Source: CAZVWV01 sp964631745 (GTDB taxonomy: Bacteria > Bdellovibrionota_C > UBA2361 > JBGSMV01). Taken from it: a DNA stretch of 7,509 bases. The position numbers were made by a program, and so were the translations under genes. Location: positions 1-7,509 of the forward strand of contig CAZVWV010000163.1 of the NCBI GenBank assembly GCA_964631745.1, in the 5' to 3' direction. Under the pieces are notes generated by a model that searched no databases, was not told the origin of the DNA, and was given only the letters and a program-made list of their open reading frames with translations. Shown here in pieces: positions 1 to 5,418 of the stretch (position 1 is its first letter; each line of letters opens with the position of its first letter).

Positions 1-56
1 GGTTAGATTTTTCGCACCGAAAACTGCTGTGAATTCAACCGGTTGGGATGGGTAGA
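1..56 (+). repeat. Left outer inverted repeat / putative CRISPR leader
   Basis: Bases 1-46 (beginning GGTTAGATTTTTCGCACC) are the exact reverse complement of 1146-1191, and 53 of the 56 bases up to the first 37-bp repeat match. It lies immediately outside the outermost repeat of the left array. Two readings are possible: a terminal inverted repeat of a mobile element, or a CRISPR leader duplicated in inverted orientation. The leader reading is favoured because the two repeats next to it (57-93 and 122-158) are identical, as expected when new repeats are copied from the leader-proximal one, and because the repeat at the far end is degenerate. I see no clear promoter in it. Confidence 0.8.
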
Positions 57-287
57 GGATCCGGCCCTGCTGGATTTTGCGGTGGGGGATACGGGCAGAG
101 AGCGCGCTTCGACTTCTAAACGGATCCGGCCCTGCTGGATTTTGCGGTGGGGGATACGACCGGCGGGAAGGATCCCGTGCGCTTGGTGGATCCGGACCTG
201 CTGGATTTGTTGGTGGGGGATACGCTATCGGCCGTGCGCAACGAATTCAACCGGATCCGGACCTGCTGGATTTGATGGCGTGATTCG
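57..287 (+). CRISPR. Left CRISPR-like array, four repeats
   Basis: There are repeats at 57-93, 122-158 and 188-224 (37 bp each, GGATCCGG... ending GTGGGGGATACG) and a degenerate fourth at 253-287 (35 bp, ending GGCGTGATTCG). Spacers are 28, 29 and 28 bp (94-121, 159-187, 225-252). Repeats 1 and 2 are identical; repeat 3 differs at base 9 and in bases 22-24. A degenerate last repeat is typical of the leader-distal end, so transcription would run rightward from the outer end. Against a CRISPR reading, three spacers share a short GTGCGC or GCGCTTC-like core, and the repeat can encode a glycine-rich peptide (GSGPAGF.GGGY). Frame is not kept along this array (periods 65, 66, 65), which argues against coding. 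Cas1 and Cas2 fragments next door support CRISPR. Confidence 0.62.
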
Positions 288-344
288 ATTATGCAAACCA
301 AGAAAGGAGTACACCATGGGTTTCATTTCCTCTCCGAAACCCAA
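288..344 (+). repeat. Left inner repeat carrying ribosome-binding site and start codon
   Basis: This segment follows the degenerate last repeat and is matched almost base for base, in inverted orientation, at 840-896 (two differences). It contains a strong Shine-Dalgarno (AAAGGAG, 303-309) six bases before ATG at 316, then codons for MGFISSPKP. The 38-codon frame starting there runs on as unremarkable sequence to a stop at 430-432, while the Cas1-like sequence lies in the next frame. The segment therefore looks like the original translation start of the first cas gene, later frameshifted. The matching copy on the right leads only into sequence antisense to cas2. Confidence 0.6.
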
Positions 345-364
345 ACCAGTCAACAATCCAGCGA

Positions 365-532
365 ATGAGCGCTCGCTCTCTTGCACCTTGCAGGGTCAAA
401 GCGCATCAATACCAACAACTACGAAATTTTAATGTGCGACAGCCTCTCTATATTGTGACGCCCGGTGCGCATATCAGCTATTCGGTCGGCCGATTGCGCA
501 TAAGATACTCAGGCGAGCAGCGAGAGAACTAA
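365..532 (+). pseudogene. cas1: Cas1 N-terminal fragment (remnant)
   Basis: Cas1 is the integrase subunit that, with Cas2, inserts spacers into CRISPR arrays. In the frame of base 440 the translation contains PLYIVTPGAHISYS then GRLRIRYSGEQREN before TAA at 530-532. This fits the opening beta-domain of Cas1 (a LYV..PGA.LS...GRL.V pattern). The rest of Cas1, including the helical catalytic domain with its Glu/His/Asp metal ligands, is absent, so roughly 300 residues are missing. The frame is open from an ATG at 365 (and further upstream), but the strong start at 316 is in another frame, implying a frameshift. The string SLAPC upstream faintly recalls the cysteine motif preceding Cas1 in Cas4-Cas1 fusions; that is speculative. 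The Cas2 frame continues after the stop in the same phase, suggesting an internal deletion joined them. Confidence 0.6.
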
Positions 533-829
533 GAAGAGAGCTCTAAAGGCAAAGCGCCGCATTGGATAGCAACATATGACATCTCGGTTGGTTCTAAAGC
601 CGGCCGCCGACGCGCACGGCGGGTGCGCAAAACTTGTAACGAATACGGCGATAGAATTCAAAAAAGCGTATATGTGATCTGGGCCTCGAACGCCCAAGCA
701 GGCTCCTTCAGAAAAAAGCTGGAGGCGATTATCGATAGGGCTAGTGATAAAGTTACTCTCGTTAAAGTGGCCAAAGTTAGTTTTACGGGGCAAGCTTTGA
801 GCGATAAGATTATGCGGCTGGTAATTTAA
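533..829 (+). pseudogene. cas2: Cas2-like frame lacking a start codon
   Basis: Cas2 is the small ferredoxin-fold partner of Cas1 in spacer acquisition. The 98 codons from 533 to the TAA at 827-829 give HWIATYDIS near residues 10-18, an arginine-rich helix, then NEYGDRIQKSVYVIW at about 34-48 and a KLEAIID..SDKVTLVKV segment. These match the Cas2 plan: first strand with the conserved Asp (YDIS), the YG.R.Q.SV motif, and a final strand pair. Length is normal for the family. No ATG, GTG or TTG lies between the preceding stop (530-532) and the first strand; the first in-frame possibility is GTG at 623, which would remove the Asp strand. A true start is thus missing, and the gene is probably dead. 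It lies in the same frame as the Cas1 fragment, separated by a single stop. Confidence 0.72.
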
Positions 830-839
830 ATTGGGTAAG

Positions 840-896
840 TTGGGTTTCGGAGAGGAAATGAAACCCATGGTGAACTCCTTTCTTGGTTTGCAGAAT
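840..896 (-). repeat. Right inner repeat carrying ribosome-binding site and start codon
   Basis: This is the inverted counterpart of 288-344. On the - strand it shows AAGGAG (complement of 875-880) and ATG at 868-866, again starting MGFISSPKP. The frame it opens continues to 509 but runs antisense to the Cas2 frame and shows no recognisable family. It lies so close to the cas2 stop (829) that it cannot drive a cas gene as now arranged. It is therefore evidence of an inverted duplication or inversion at this locus and not a separate gene. Confidence 0.6.
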
Positions 897-1135
897 CGAA
901 TCACGCCAACAAATCCAGCAGGTCCGGATCCGGTTACAGTTCGTCCTGGCGACGATTTGTATCCCCCACCATCAAATCCAGCAGGTCCGGATCCGGTGAT
1001 GGACAGCGTGAACTGATTGTGGGCCCAACCGTATCCCCCACCATCAAATCCAGCAGGTCCGGATCCCGTAGCGGCAGCGGAGAAGCGCACCCGGGGAGCG
1101 TATCCCCCACCAACAAATCCAGCAGGTCCGGATCC
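897..1135 (-). CRISPR. Right CRISPR-like array, four repeats, opposite orientation
   Basis: Read on the - strand, repeats lie at 1135-1099, 1066-1030, 994-958 (37 bp each) and a degenerate inner one at 931-897 with the same altered end (GGCGTGATTCG) as the left array's last repeat. Spacers are 32, 35 and 26 bp (1067-1098, 995-1029, 932-957) and differ from the left spacers. The wide spacer-length range is unusual for a CRISPR array. Repeat periods here (69, 72, 63) are all multiples of three, so one frame reads through all four repeats as GSGPAGF.GGGY units joined to MGFISSPKP. A coding function for this arm cannot be excluded, but the left arm does not keep frame. Confidence 0.6.
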
Positions 1136-1191
1136 CCTATCCATTCCAACCGGTTGAATTCACAGCAGTTTTCGGTGCGAAAAATCTAACC
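1136..1191 (-). repeat. Right outer inverted repeat / putative leader
   Basis: Bases 1146-1191 are the exact reverse complement of 1-46, and the next ten bases toward the array differ at only three positions. It flanks the outermost repeat of the right array as 1-56 flanks the left one. The match ends at 1191 only because the window starts at the corresponding base, so the true length is unknown. No target-site duplication can be tested because the left flank is outside the window. Confidence 0.8.
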
Positions 1192-1264
1192 TCATCCCCG
1201 TTTCCGAGGAATCACCGAGATCCGTCGCGAACTCACGAAAAATGCTATAAATCTCAACAGGTTG

Positions 1265-1311
1265 GCGTTTATCTAACCGTTGGTAGCAATTCCGCACGGT
1301 TATCTAAACGC
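1265..1311. repeat. Inverted repeat, 16-base arms with internal loop
   Basis: The arms GCGTTTATCTAACCGT (1265-1280) and ACGGTTATCTAAACGC (1296-1311) pair as two seven-base stems around a symmetric TC/TC internal loop, closing a 15-base loop. As RNA this would be a stable hairpin; as DNA it could bind a protein dimer. The ATCTAACC string also occurs at the inner edge of the outer repeat (1185-1191 region). No T-run follows, so it is not an obvious intrinsic terminator. Confidence 0.6.
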
Positions 1312-1444
1312 TTCAAAGCCCTTGCTGGATCAAATTAGCGGGCGTCAGGTAAGGGTCAACTCTAGGCCGACCCGTGATACGTGTCCCTGACAGTGGTCGT
1401 GAGAATGGCGAAGACCAGTAGCCTTCCCTTCGGGATTGGTACCC

Positions 1445-1515
1445 GTGCACTCACGCTTTAGCGGCAGATCTTTGGTTCCTTAATCGGAACCTTTGCCGCT
1501 AAAGCGTAAGCGCAC
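1445..1515. repeat. Long imperfect hairpin, about 71 bases
   Basis: ACGCTTTAGCGGCA (1453-1466) pairs perfectly with TGCCGCTAAAGCGT (1494-1507), and the stem extends outward through GTGCACTC / AAGCGCAC to 1445 and 1515 with two mismatches. A second stem inside, GGTTCC (1474-1479) with GGAACC (1486-1491), closes a six-base loop. That gives about 26 nearly paired bases on each side plus an inner stem, far more than a usual terminator, and no T-run follows directly. A structured RNA, a recombination site or the end of a small palindromic element are possible. Confidence 0.65.
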
Positions 1516-1568
1516 AGGAAAAACCTAATTTTCCTCTCCTCTACCCAACTCCGTTTTTACCCAGTTTC

Positions 1569-1596
1569 TTGCCCTTACGCAAATCAGGGCTAAAAT
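1569..1596 (+). promoter_or_regulatory. Candidate promoter before effector remnant
   Basis: TTGCCC (1569-1574) and TAAAAT (1591-1596) are separated by 16 bases. The -10 matches the sigma-70 consensus at five of six positions and the -35 at four. It would start a transcript just before the first frame of the effector remnant at 1613. There is no good Shine-Dalgarno before that frame, so the promoter may be chance or belong to an RNA. Confidence 0.3.
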
Positions 1597-1612
1597 TTTC
1601 TTTGTAGTAAAG

Positions 1613-2596
1613 TTGCTTAGCGCCGTGCTTTTGGCACGATGCTATGGCATGTCAGATTTTGCAGTAACAAATTCCCCAATAGATCCTTCCCAGAGTGCTT
1701 CTTTCGATAAGCTCGCTAAAGGGGTAAGCACCGAACCAGAACTGCAACCTGAAAAACCCAGCAAGGTACTTCGCACCGAGCGGGCTTTGGTAATGGGTGG
1801 CAGAGAAGAGAAAGCTATCCTCGACGGCTTCACGGCGCTTCGGCGAAGCTGAAGGCGAAGATCCAGCATTCGCCGCTCAGATGCAGACTTTCACCGAGGT
1901 GGCATTGGAGAGAATCGACGCGAAATTTCTTGTGCGCGTATTAAGCCACCTTGAAACTGGCAGGCTTACTCAGTCTGCTAGAGGGCTAGTAAAGGGACGG
2001 TCGAGGCGTAATCCCAAAGATGGGCCCCTTGAGAAGGCTATGGAAAAAGGCGACACAGAGGAGGTGGCTCGTCTAAACGAATATTTAAAGATAGTAGAAG
2101 AAAAATGCCCTGATCGGAATAATCCTCTTCTCCCATTATCGTTTCTTCAAGAGTGGCGCAGAGAGTTTAGGGATGCTTTTAAGCAAAGCTGCACGGCTCG
2201 GCTGAAGGTGGAGCACGGGGAAGCTATTGAAAAAAAAGCAGCGAAATTCGCAGAGAAGCTTGCAAATCGACTGAGCGAGCCAAGTCCAGCAAAGGCCCCG
2301 GCCCATACAAACCGCGCACCACAAATAAGGTGATGTCAGCCTTTGGCGCGGCCTATATTGGCAATATCCTTAAGCAGCATGCGGCCTTCCTCTCGCCCGC
2401 TTTGCACATGATACCGGTTGATCCGGCCGATATTAAAAAAGCCTGCCCTAAGTGTGAGCATGTAAACGCTAGAAATCCCAACGAACAGCGCTCTAAGTGT
2501 CAGTCCGAAGCGTGTGGCACGGAAATGTCCGCCGAGCGTGTCGCCACCTTTAATTTAGCTAAGAGATTTTTTACGGCAGATGTAAGCGCTCGCTAA
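1613..2596 (+). pseudogene. TnpB/Cas12-like RuvC nuclease remnant, frameshifted
   Basis: Three overlapping frames make up one broken gene: 1613-1852, then about 1845-2270 inside the frame that closes at 2333, then about 2282-2596. The last part carries the family signature. After a helix (AFGAAYIGNILKQHA) comes IPVDPADIKKACPKC, a zinc ribbon with Cys39-x2-Cys42 and Cys57-x4-Cys62 (numbered from the GTG at 2330), then SAERVATFNLAKRF, the RuvC-III end. TnpB and Cas12 proteins share this order. The RuvC-III aspartate is replaced by Glu69. The middle frame (helical, ending EKKAAKFAEKLANRL) resembles the helices before RuvC-II, but the RuvC-II glutamate and RuvC-I are absent. Frame breaks near 1845 and 2270-2320 and these losses mean no active nuclease. 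The nearby Cas1/Cas2 remnants favour Cas12 over a transposon TnpB. Confidence 0.62.
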
Positions 2597-2640
2597 TTAC
2601 TCAAATACCCCCTGAACGGTTACGATATTTGGATAATCAA

Positions 2641-2682
2641 CCGAACTCGCGTTTAGCAGCAGTTCGGCGCTCAATTTTTTTT
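2641..2682 (+). terminator. Candidate terminator between convergent units
   Basis: CCGAACT (2641-2647) and AGTTCGG (2661-2667) form a seven-base stem with a 13-base loop. A run of eight T follows at 2675-2682 after a seven-base gap. It would end + strand transcripts from the cas remnant just before the convergent nucleotidyltransferase gene, whose stop codon lies at 2673-2671. The gap between stem and T-run makes it a weak intrinsic terminator. Confidence 0.4.
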
Positions 2683-3438
2683 CTTCATTCTACGCATAAT
2701 TTCTAGCTCCTGCTTCAACGGTAACCAATATTGGAAATCGGCCTCACGAATTAATTTTTCTTCGTCGTCTAAGGCCTTTTGAGTCATCGATCTGCTGGCG
2801 TGCATGGCGCCGTAAATTACATCGCCGCGTTGTTTAGCAATCTCAGTTGCCAGATCCTGCCAATCCGCAACACATTCAATCAAGAATTCCGGAGTGCGCA
2901 ATTCTCGAATCCAAAAAGAAGCCTGCTTTTTTTGGGACTGATTTCGACCGCGAATATAATCAACATCGACAAGCCTTCGTACCATGGGCCAATCCTTATC
3001 GCGCTGCGTTTTCTTGGCCTGTACCAAGTCCGGCAGTGACAATATGTCGACCGACAATCCCGGAAGAATCTCAGCGCTGGTACGCCTATTCCACAAAGTT
3101 GCAAAGTCATCTACTCCCCGCAGTTTACACATCACATCGATGCGTAAGTTTTCCCAACCGGGCGCTAAGGCTCTAAAATGTACTGCGTGACCCTTCTCTA
3201 GATGCTGGTATTCAAAATCTGGTACTGCGATTACTTCCCCCTGAAGTTCCGTCACAAGTTGTCGAAGGATAGTTAGGTTACTTTCTTCCAACAACAGAAT
3301 GAAATCGAAGTCTTTGCTAAATTCAGCAGCGCCGTATAAGACGCAAGCCTGTCCGCCCATCAGCAATGCTTTTAGCTGATGCTTCTGGATCAAAGAAAGG
3401 ACTTTGTGGATCAAGGTCAGCTTCAAAGGTTCCGCCAT
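2671..3438 (-). CDS. Nucleotidyltransferase-fold protein (MNT/AbiEii-like)
   Basis: A 255-residue protein starting MAEPLKLTL. It has the nucleotidyltransferase superfamily core: a helix, then LLMGGQACVLYGAAEFSKD-FDF with Gly28-Gly29 and the acidic pair Asp43/Asp45 (hG-G...D-h-D pattern), and a third candidate acidic residue, Asp101, in RIDVM. A later LVQAKKTQRDKDW segment is the K..R.KD helix usual in this fold. Proteins of this type transfer nucleoside monophosphates to proteins or RNA; in AbiE and MNT-HEPN pairs they act as toxin or antitoxin. The substrate here is unknown. An ATG 105 bases upstream in frame is possible, but the conserved core begins after 3438. Either start lies inside the upstream small gene, with no clear ribosome-binding site, suggesting translational coupling. 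No HEPN gene is beside it. Confidence 0.75.
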   Translation of the reverse strand: MAEPLKLTLIHKVLSLIQKHQLKALLMGGQACVLYGAAEFSKDFDFILLLEESNLTILRQLVTELQGEVIAVPDFEYQHLEKGHAVHFRALAPGWENLRIDVMCKLRGVDDFATLWNRRTSAEILPGLSVDILSLPDLVQAKKTQRDKDWPMVRRLVDVDYIRGRNQSQKKQASFWIRELRTPEFLIECVADWQDLATEIAKQRGDVIYGAMHASRSMTQKALDDEEKLIREADFQYWLPLKQELEIMRRMKKKN

Positions 3439-3571
3439 AGGTAATATACATATCCCACAATTCGCCCGAACGAGCCATACGTTCTGCTGGCGATAAATAA
3501 AGCCATTCAATAAAGTCCGGTGAATAGATTGAGGCCGGGTCAATAAAATCGGTATTCGTATCAGCTTTCAT
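3323..3571 (-). CDS. Small acidic protein of unknown function overlapping the nucleotidyltransferase gene
   Basis: An 82-residue protein beginning MKADTNTDFIDPASIYSPDF. It contains LSPAERMARSGELWDMYITYGG at about 26-47 and DLDPQSPFFDPE at 52-63. The composition (aromatic, proline and acidic residues in a non-random order) looks like a real small protein and not a shadow frame. I do not recognise a named family. Its last 116 bases overlap the nucleotidyltransferase gene in another frame, and both frames look coding there. The pair is probably co-transcribed and co-translated; an antitoxin or accessory partner is possible but unproven. TATTAT lies eight bases upstream of the ATG and no Shine-Dalgarno is seen, so a leaderless message is conceivable. 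Confidence 0.6.
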   Translation of the reverse strand: MKADTNTDFIDPASIYSPDFIEWLYLSPAERMARSGELWDMYITYGGTFEADLDPQSPFFDPEASAKSIADGRTGLRLIRRC

Positions 3572-3742
3572 ACAGAGATAATAGCATGAATAGCTGCACT
3601 CCGGGAATAAAAAGGGCTCAGCCTCGAAGGGGTAGCGGAGCGTAATAAAGTGGCGGCGGCGACTGAAGATATCAAGATACGCAGCAGCATCGCGTGTTGC
3701 AATAGATGCGTAGCCAAACTTTCTGAGCTTGGTATCGGCCCC
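3572..3742. other. Intergenic region between chemoreceptor and small gene
   Basis: This 171-bp gap lies downstream of the chemoreceptor stop and upstream of the overlapping pair. It should hold the chemoreceptor's 3' end and the pair's promoter. A short stem (GCATC around 3687, GATGC around 3705) is visible, and both strands stay open over about 45 codons, but neither frame has a start with a ribosome-binding site. I could assign no gene or firm promoter. Confidence 0.4.
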
Positions 3743-5404
3743 TCAAAATCCCTGATAATCCCCGTCATCTAAAGGAATAATCTGGCTGGGCTTTAATGCG
3801 ATCGGCTGTGAAGTTGTAAGTTTGTGCGTCTCTGGCTCGAGCTCTTCTTTCTCTTCTTTTGCATCTTCTTCAACGCTAATCGGGGTCGATCGTGAGCTGG
3901 CGGTAGTCGGAGCCCTCGCAGTAACTTTTTCCTCCTTCGACAACGCAGCCGCTCCTGTCCAGTCCGGAGCGTTTCCTCGGTTTCTATTTGAGCCACCATA
4001 AACCATGGTTGCGAGTTCTCTGCTTACACCGCCTACGGATTTTGCTTGAGTTAGCAATTGGTTCGTGGATGCCGAGAGTTGCTCGGCGGCTGCCGAATTG
4101 GCTTGAGTAAATTTGTCCAGTTCGTTTACGGCTTTATTGACTTCGGCCACACCGAGTGATTGCTCCTGGCTGGCGGCTGCGATCTCGCGCATTAGGCCGG
4201 CGGCTTTTTGAACGTTATGGGTGATCTCGTCTAATGAAAGGCGCACTGACTGCGAGACTCGTACACCGCTATCGGCCAGCTCGCGCGAACGTCGAATTTT
4301 TTCCGCAGTGTCACGCGCCGCAGCGCCGCTTCGTTGTGCCAGAGCGCGTACTTCTTCGGCCACGACAGCAAAACCTTTTCCGGCATCACCAGCCCTGGCG
4401 GCCTCAACCGCAGCGTTGAGCGCTAAGAGATTGGTTTGAAAAGCTATCTCATCGATGGTCTTAATTATCCCGGCCGTTTCTTCGGCCGCATGCTTAATCG
4501 AAGTTATTTCCGAGAGCATCTCCTCCATGGCCCTAACCCCGCTTTGTGAGGCGTTCTCAACCTCTTTGCTTAAGCCGCTCCCATGTTGTGAGTTGTCGGC
4601 GTTTTGTCTGGACATAGAAGAAACTTCTTCAAGCGAGGCCGCAGTTTCTTCCAACGCGGCAGCTTGTTTGGTGGAGGATTCGGCTAAGGAGCCGCTGGCA
4701 GATGAAATATGAGAAGTGCCGAGCTCTAACTGCTCGGTGTTATCGGCCAGCACGTCCATGATTCTTCTAAGAGGATTAATAATGCTTCTACTTATGGCAA
4801 ATCCGACCAATATCGTTAGCGCAATTGAGATACCCGATATCAACGAGATCAGCAGGGAGTTCCGGCGCCCCTCGTTCACGCCTTGTGATTCCACCCCATC
4901 CACCACCCGTCTTACCTCTTTACTTAGGTTAGATAGCGCGACGCCAAAATCCTGGTAAACTTTGTCGAATTCAGCGCGGCTGTTAAAGGCTGCGTTCTTG
5001 TCGATCACGGCGAGAGTTATTAACCTAGCTGCAGTTTCGAGATAACGCGCGCCTACTGGATTAATTTCGGATACGCTTTTTGCAAGATCAGCATTAGAAG
5101 CGTGTTGGCCGATGCGTTTCAAAGATTCACTCATAAGGTTGATGTGTAGACCTAAGTTCTTGTAGGTGGTCTCTCGCATGGGCTCAGAGTCTGCCGACAG
5201 GGCGTAATAAAGATCTCCCTTCAGAGCTTCATGCACCAACTCAACCTTGTTATGGTCGCTCAGTAGATCGGTCTCGACTACGATCTCTCGCGTTAACACA
5301 TTGATACGTTGAAAGGCGAAGTGACTAACTGCCGCAAGTCCCACGACAGTTACTAAGTTTAACAGACTCATTCCCGCAAGTTTTTTTCTAATGGTGGTGG
5401 CCAT
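3743..5404 (-). CDS. Methyl-accepting chemotaxis protein
   Basis: A 553-residue membrane chemoreceptor. A short cytoplasmic N-terminus is followed by TM1 (about 11-31), a periplasmic helical ligand-binding region (about 32-182) of four-helix-bundle type, and TM2 (about 183-206) leading into a HAMP-like linker with INPLRRI at 209-215. The cytoplasmic signalling coiled coil covers about 230-465, with alanine/glutamate-rich methylation helices (EETAASLEE) and the canonical hairpin tip around 316-350 (IDEIAFQTNLLALNAAVEAA, then AGKGFAVVAEEVR) that contacts CheW and CheA. A charged, low-complexity tail (about 485-530) ends DDGDYQGF, without the NWETF-type CheR/CheB tether. The ligand is unknown. 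The start is ATG at 5404, 14 bases after a candidate small ORF, and has no strong Shine-Dalgarno. It indicates a motile host with a Che pathway. Confidence 0.96.
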   Translation of the reverse strand: MATTIRKKLAGMSLLNLVTVVGLAAVSHFAFQRINVLTREIVVETDLLSDHNKVELVHEALKGDLYYALSADSEPMRETTYKNLGLHINLMSESLKRIGQHASNADLAKSVSEINPVGARYLETAARLITLAVIDKNAAFNSRAEFDKVYQDFGVALSNLSKEVRRVVDGVESQGVNEGRRNSLLISLISGISIALTILVGFAISRSIINPLRRIMDVLADNTEQLELGTSHISSASGSLAESSTKQAAALEETAASLEEVSSMSRQNADNSQHGSGLSKEVENASQSGVRAMEEMLSEITSIKHAAEETAGIIKTIDEIAFQTNLLALNAAVEAARAGDAGKGFAVVAEEVRALAQRSGAAARDTAEKIRRSRELADSGVRVSQSVRLSLDEITHNVQKAAGLMREIAAASQEQSLGVAEVNKAVNELDKFTQANSAAAEQLSASTNQLLTQAKSVGGVSRELATMVYGGSNRNRGNAPDWTGAAALSKEEKVTARAPTTASSRSTPISVEEDAKEEKEELEPETHKLTTSQPIALKPSQIIPLDDGDYQGF

Positions 5405-5418
5405 GATCGTTTACCAAT

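Larger units (their letters stand above)
1192..1612. other. Non-coding, hairpin-rich stretch between array and effector remnant
   Basis: No reading frame of coding character was found here on either strand. The stretch holds two large inverted repeats (1265-1311 and 1445-1515, listed separately), a small GGGTC...GACCC stem near 1354-1374 and a CCCTTCGGG mini-hairpin near 1426-1434. In type V loci a tracrRNA can lie in such a position. Near 1321-1330 the sequence CTTGCTGGAT differs by one base from CCTGCTGGAT inside the 37-bp repeat, so its - strand could pair with the repeat over about ten bases. A match this short is expected by chance in a region this size and is not good evidence by itself. 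Confidence 0.3.
1..2596 (+). other. Decayed type V-like CRISPR-Cas locus with inverted arrays
   Basis: This entry groups the parts listed separately below: outer inverted repeats, two inward-facing repeat-spacer arrays, a Cas1 N-terminal fragment, a start-less Cas2 frame, a hairpin-rich non-coding stretch, and a frameshifted TnpB/Cas12-like C-terminus. Adaptation genes and a single RuvC-type effector beside repeat arrays is the layout of class 2 type V loci. What is seen are motifs and repeats; the type V assignment is inference. Almost every part is damaged, so this is best read as a relic. The window begins exactly at the first base of the matched inverted repeat, so the left boundary is unknown and homology may continue outside. 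A defective transposon that captured cas sequences is the main alternative. Confidence 0.55.

Noticed and set aside
509..1144. 211-codon - strand frame through the right array (glycine-rich units then MGFISSPKP)
   Set aside because: It runs through the repeats and then antisense to the Cas2 frame, with no recognisable domain. The left array does not keep the frame, so I treat it as a by-product of repeat spacing, while noting the frame preservation as a finding.
1..1191. Integron attC-like core strings (GTTAGAT at 2-8, ATCTAAC at 1184-1190)
   Set aside because: They match the GTTRRRY / RYYYAAC boxes but are simply the two ends of a 46-bp perfect inverted repeat. The paired inner boxes and short folded structure of an attC site are missing, and no cassette-type ORF is intact.
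1321..1330. Anti-repeat of a tracrRNA
   Set aside because: Only nine of ten bases match the CRISPR repeat core, and a match of this length is expected by chance; kept only as a weak hint inside the non-coding region entry.
1642..1869. 75-codon - strand frame antisense to the effector remnant
   Set aside because: It is the complement of the + strand remnant frame and shows no motif or start signal.
3568..3768. 66-codon - strand frame overlapping the chemoreceptor's 3' end
   Set aside because: No ribosome-binding site, leucine/serine-rich composition typical of an antisense shadow, and a start inside the chemoreceptor coding region.
4221..4712. Several + strand frames inside the chemoreceptor gene
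   Set aside because: They are mirror frames of the highly conserved signalling domain, which is clearly coded on the - strand.
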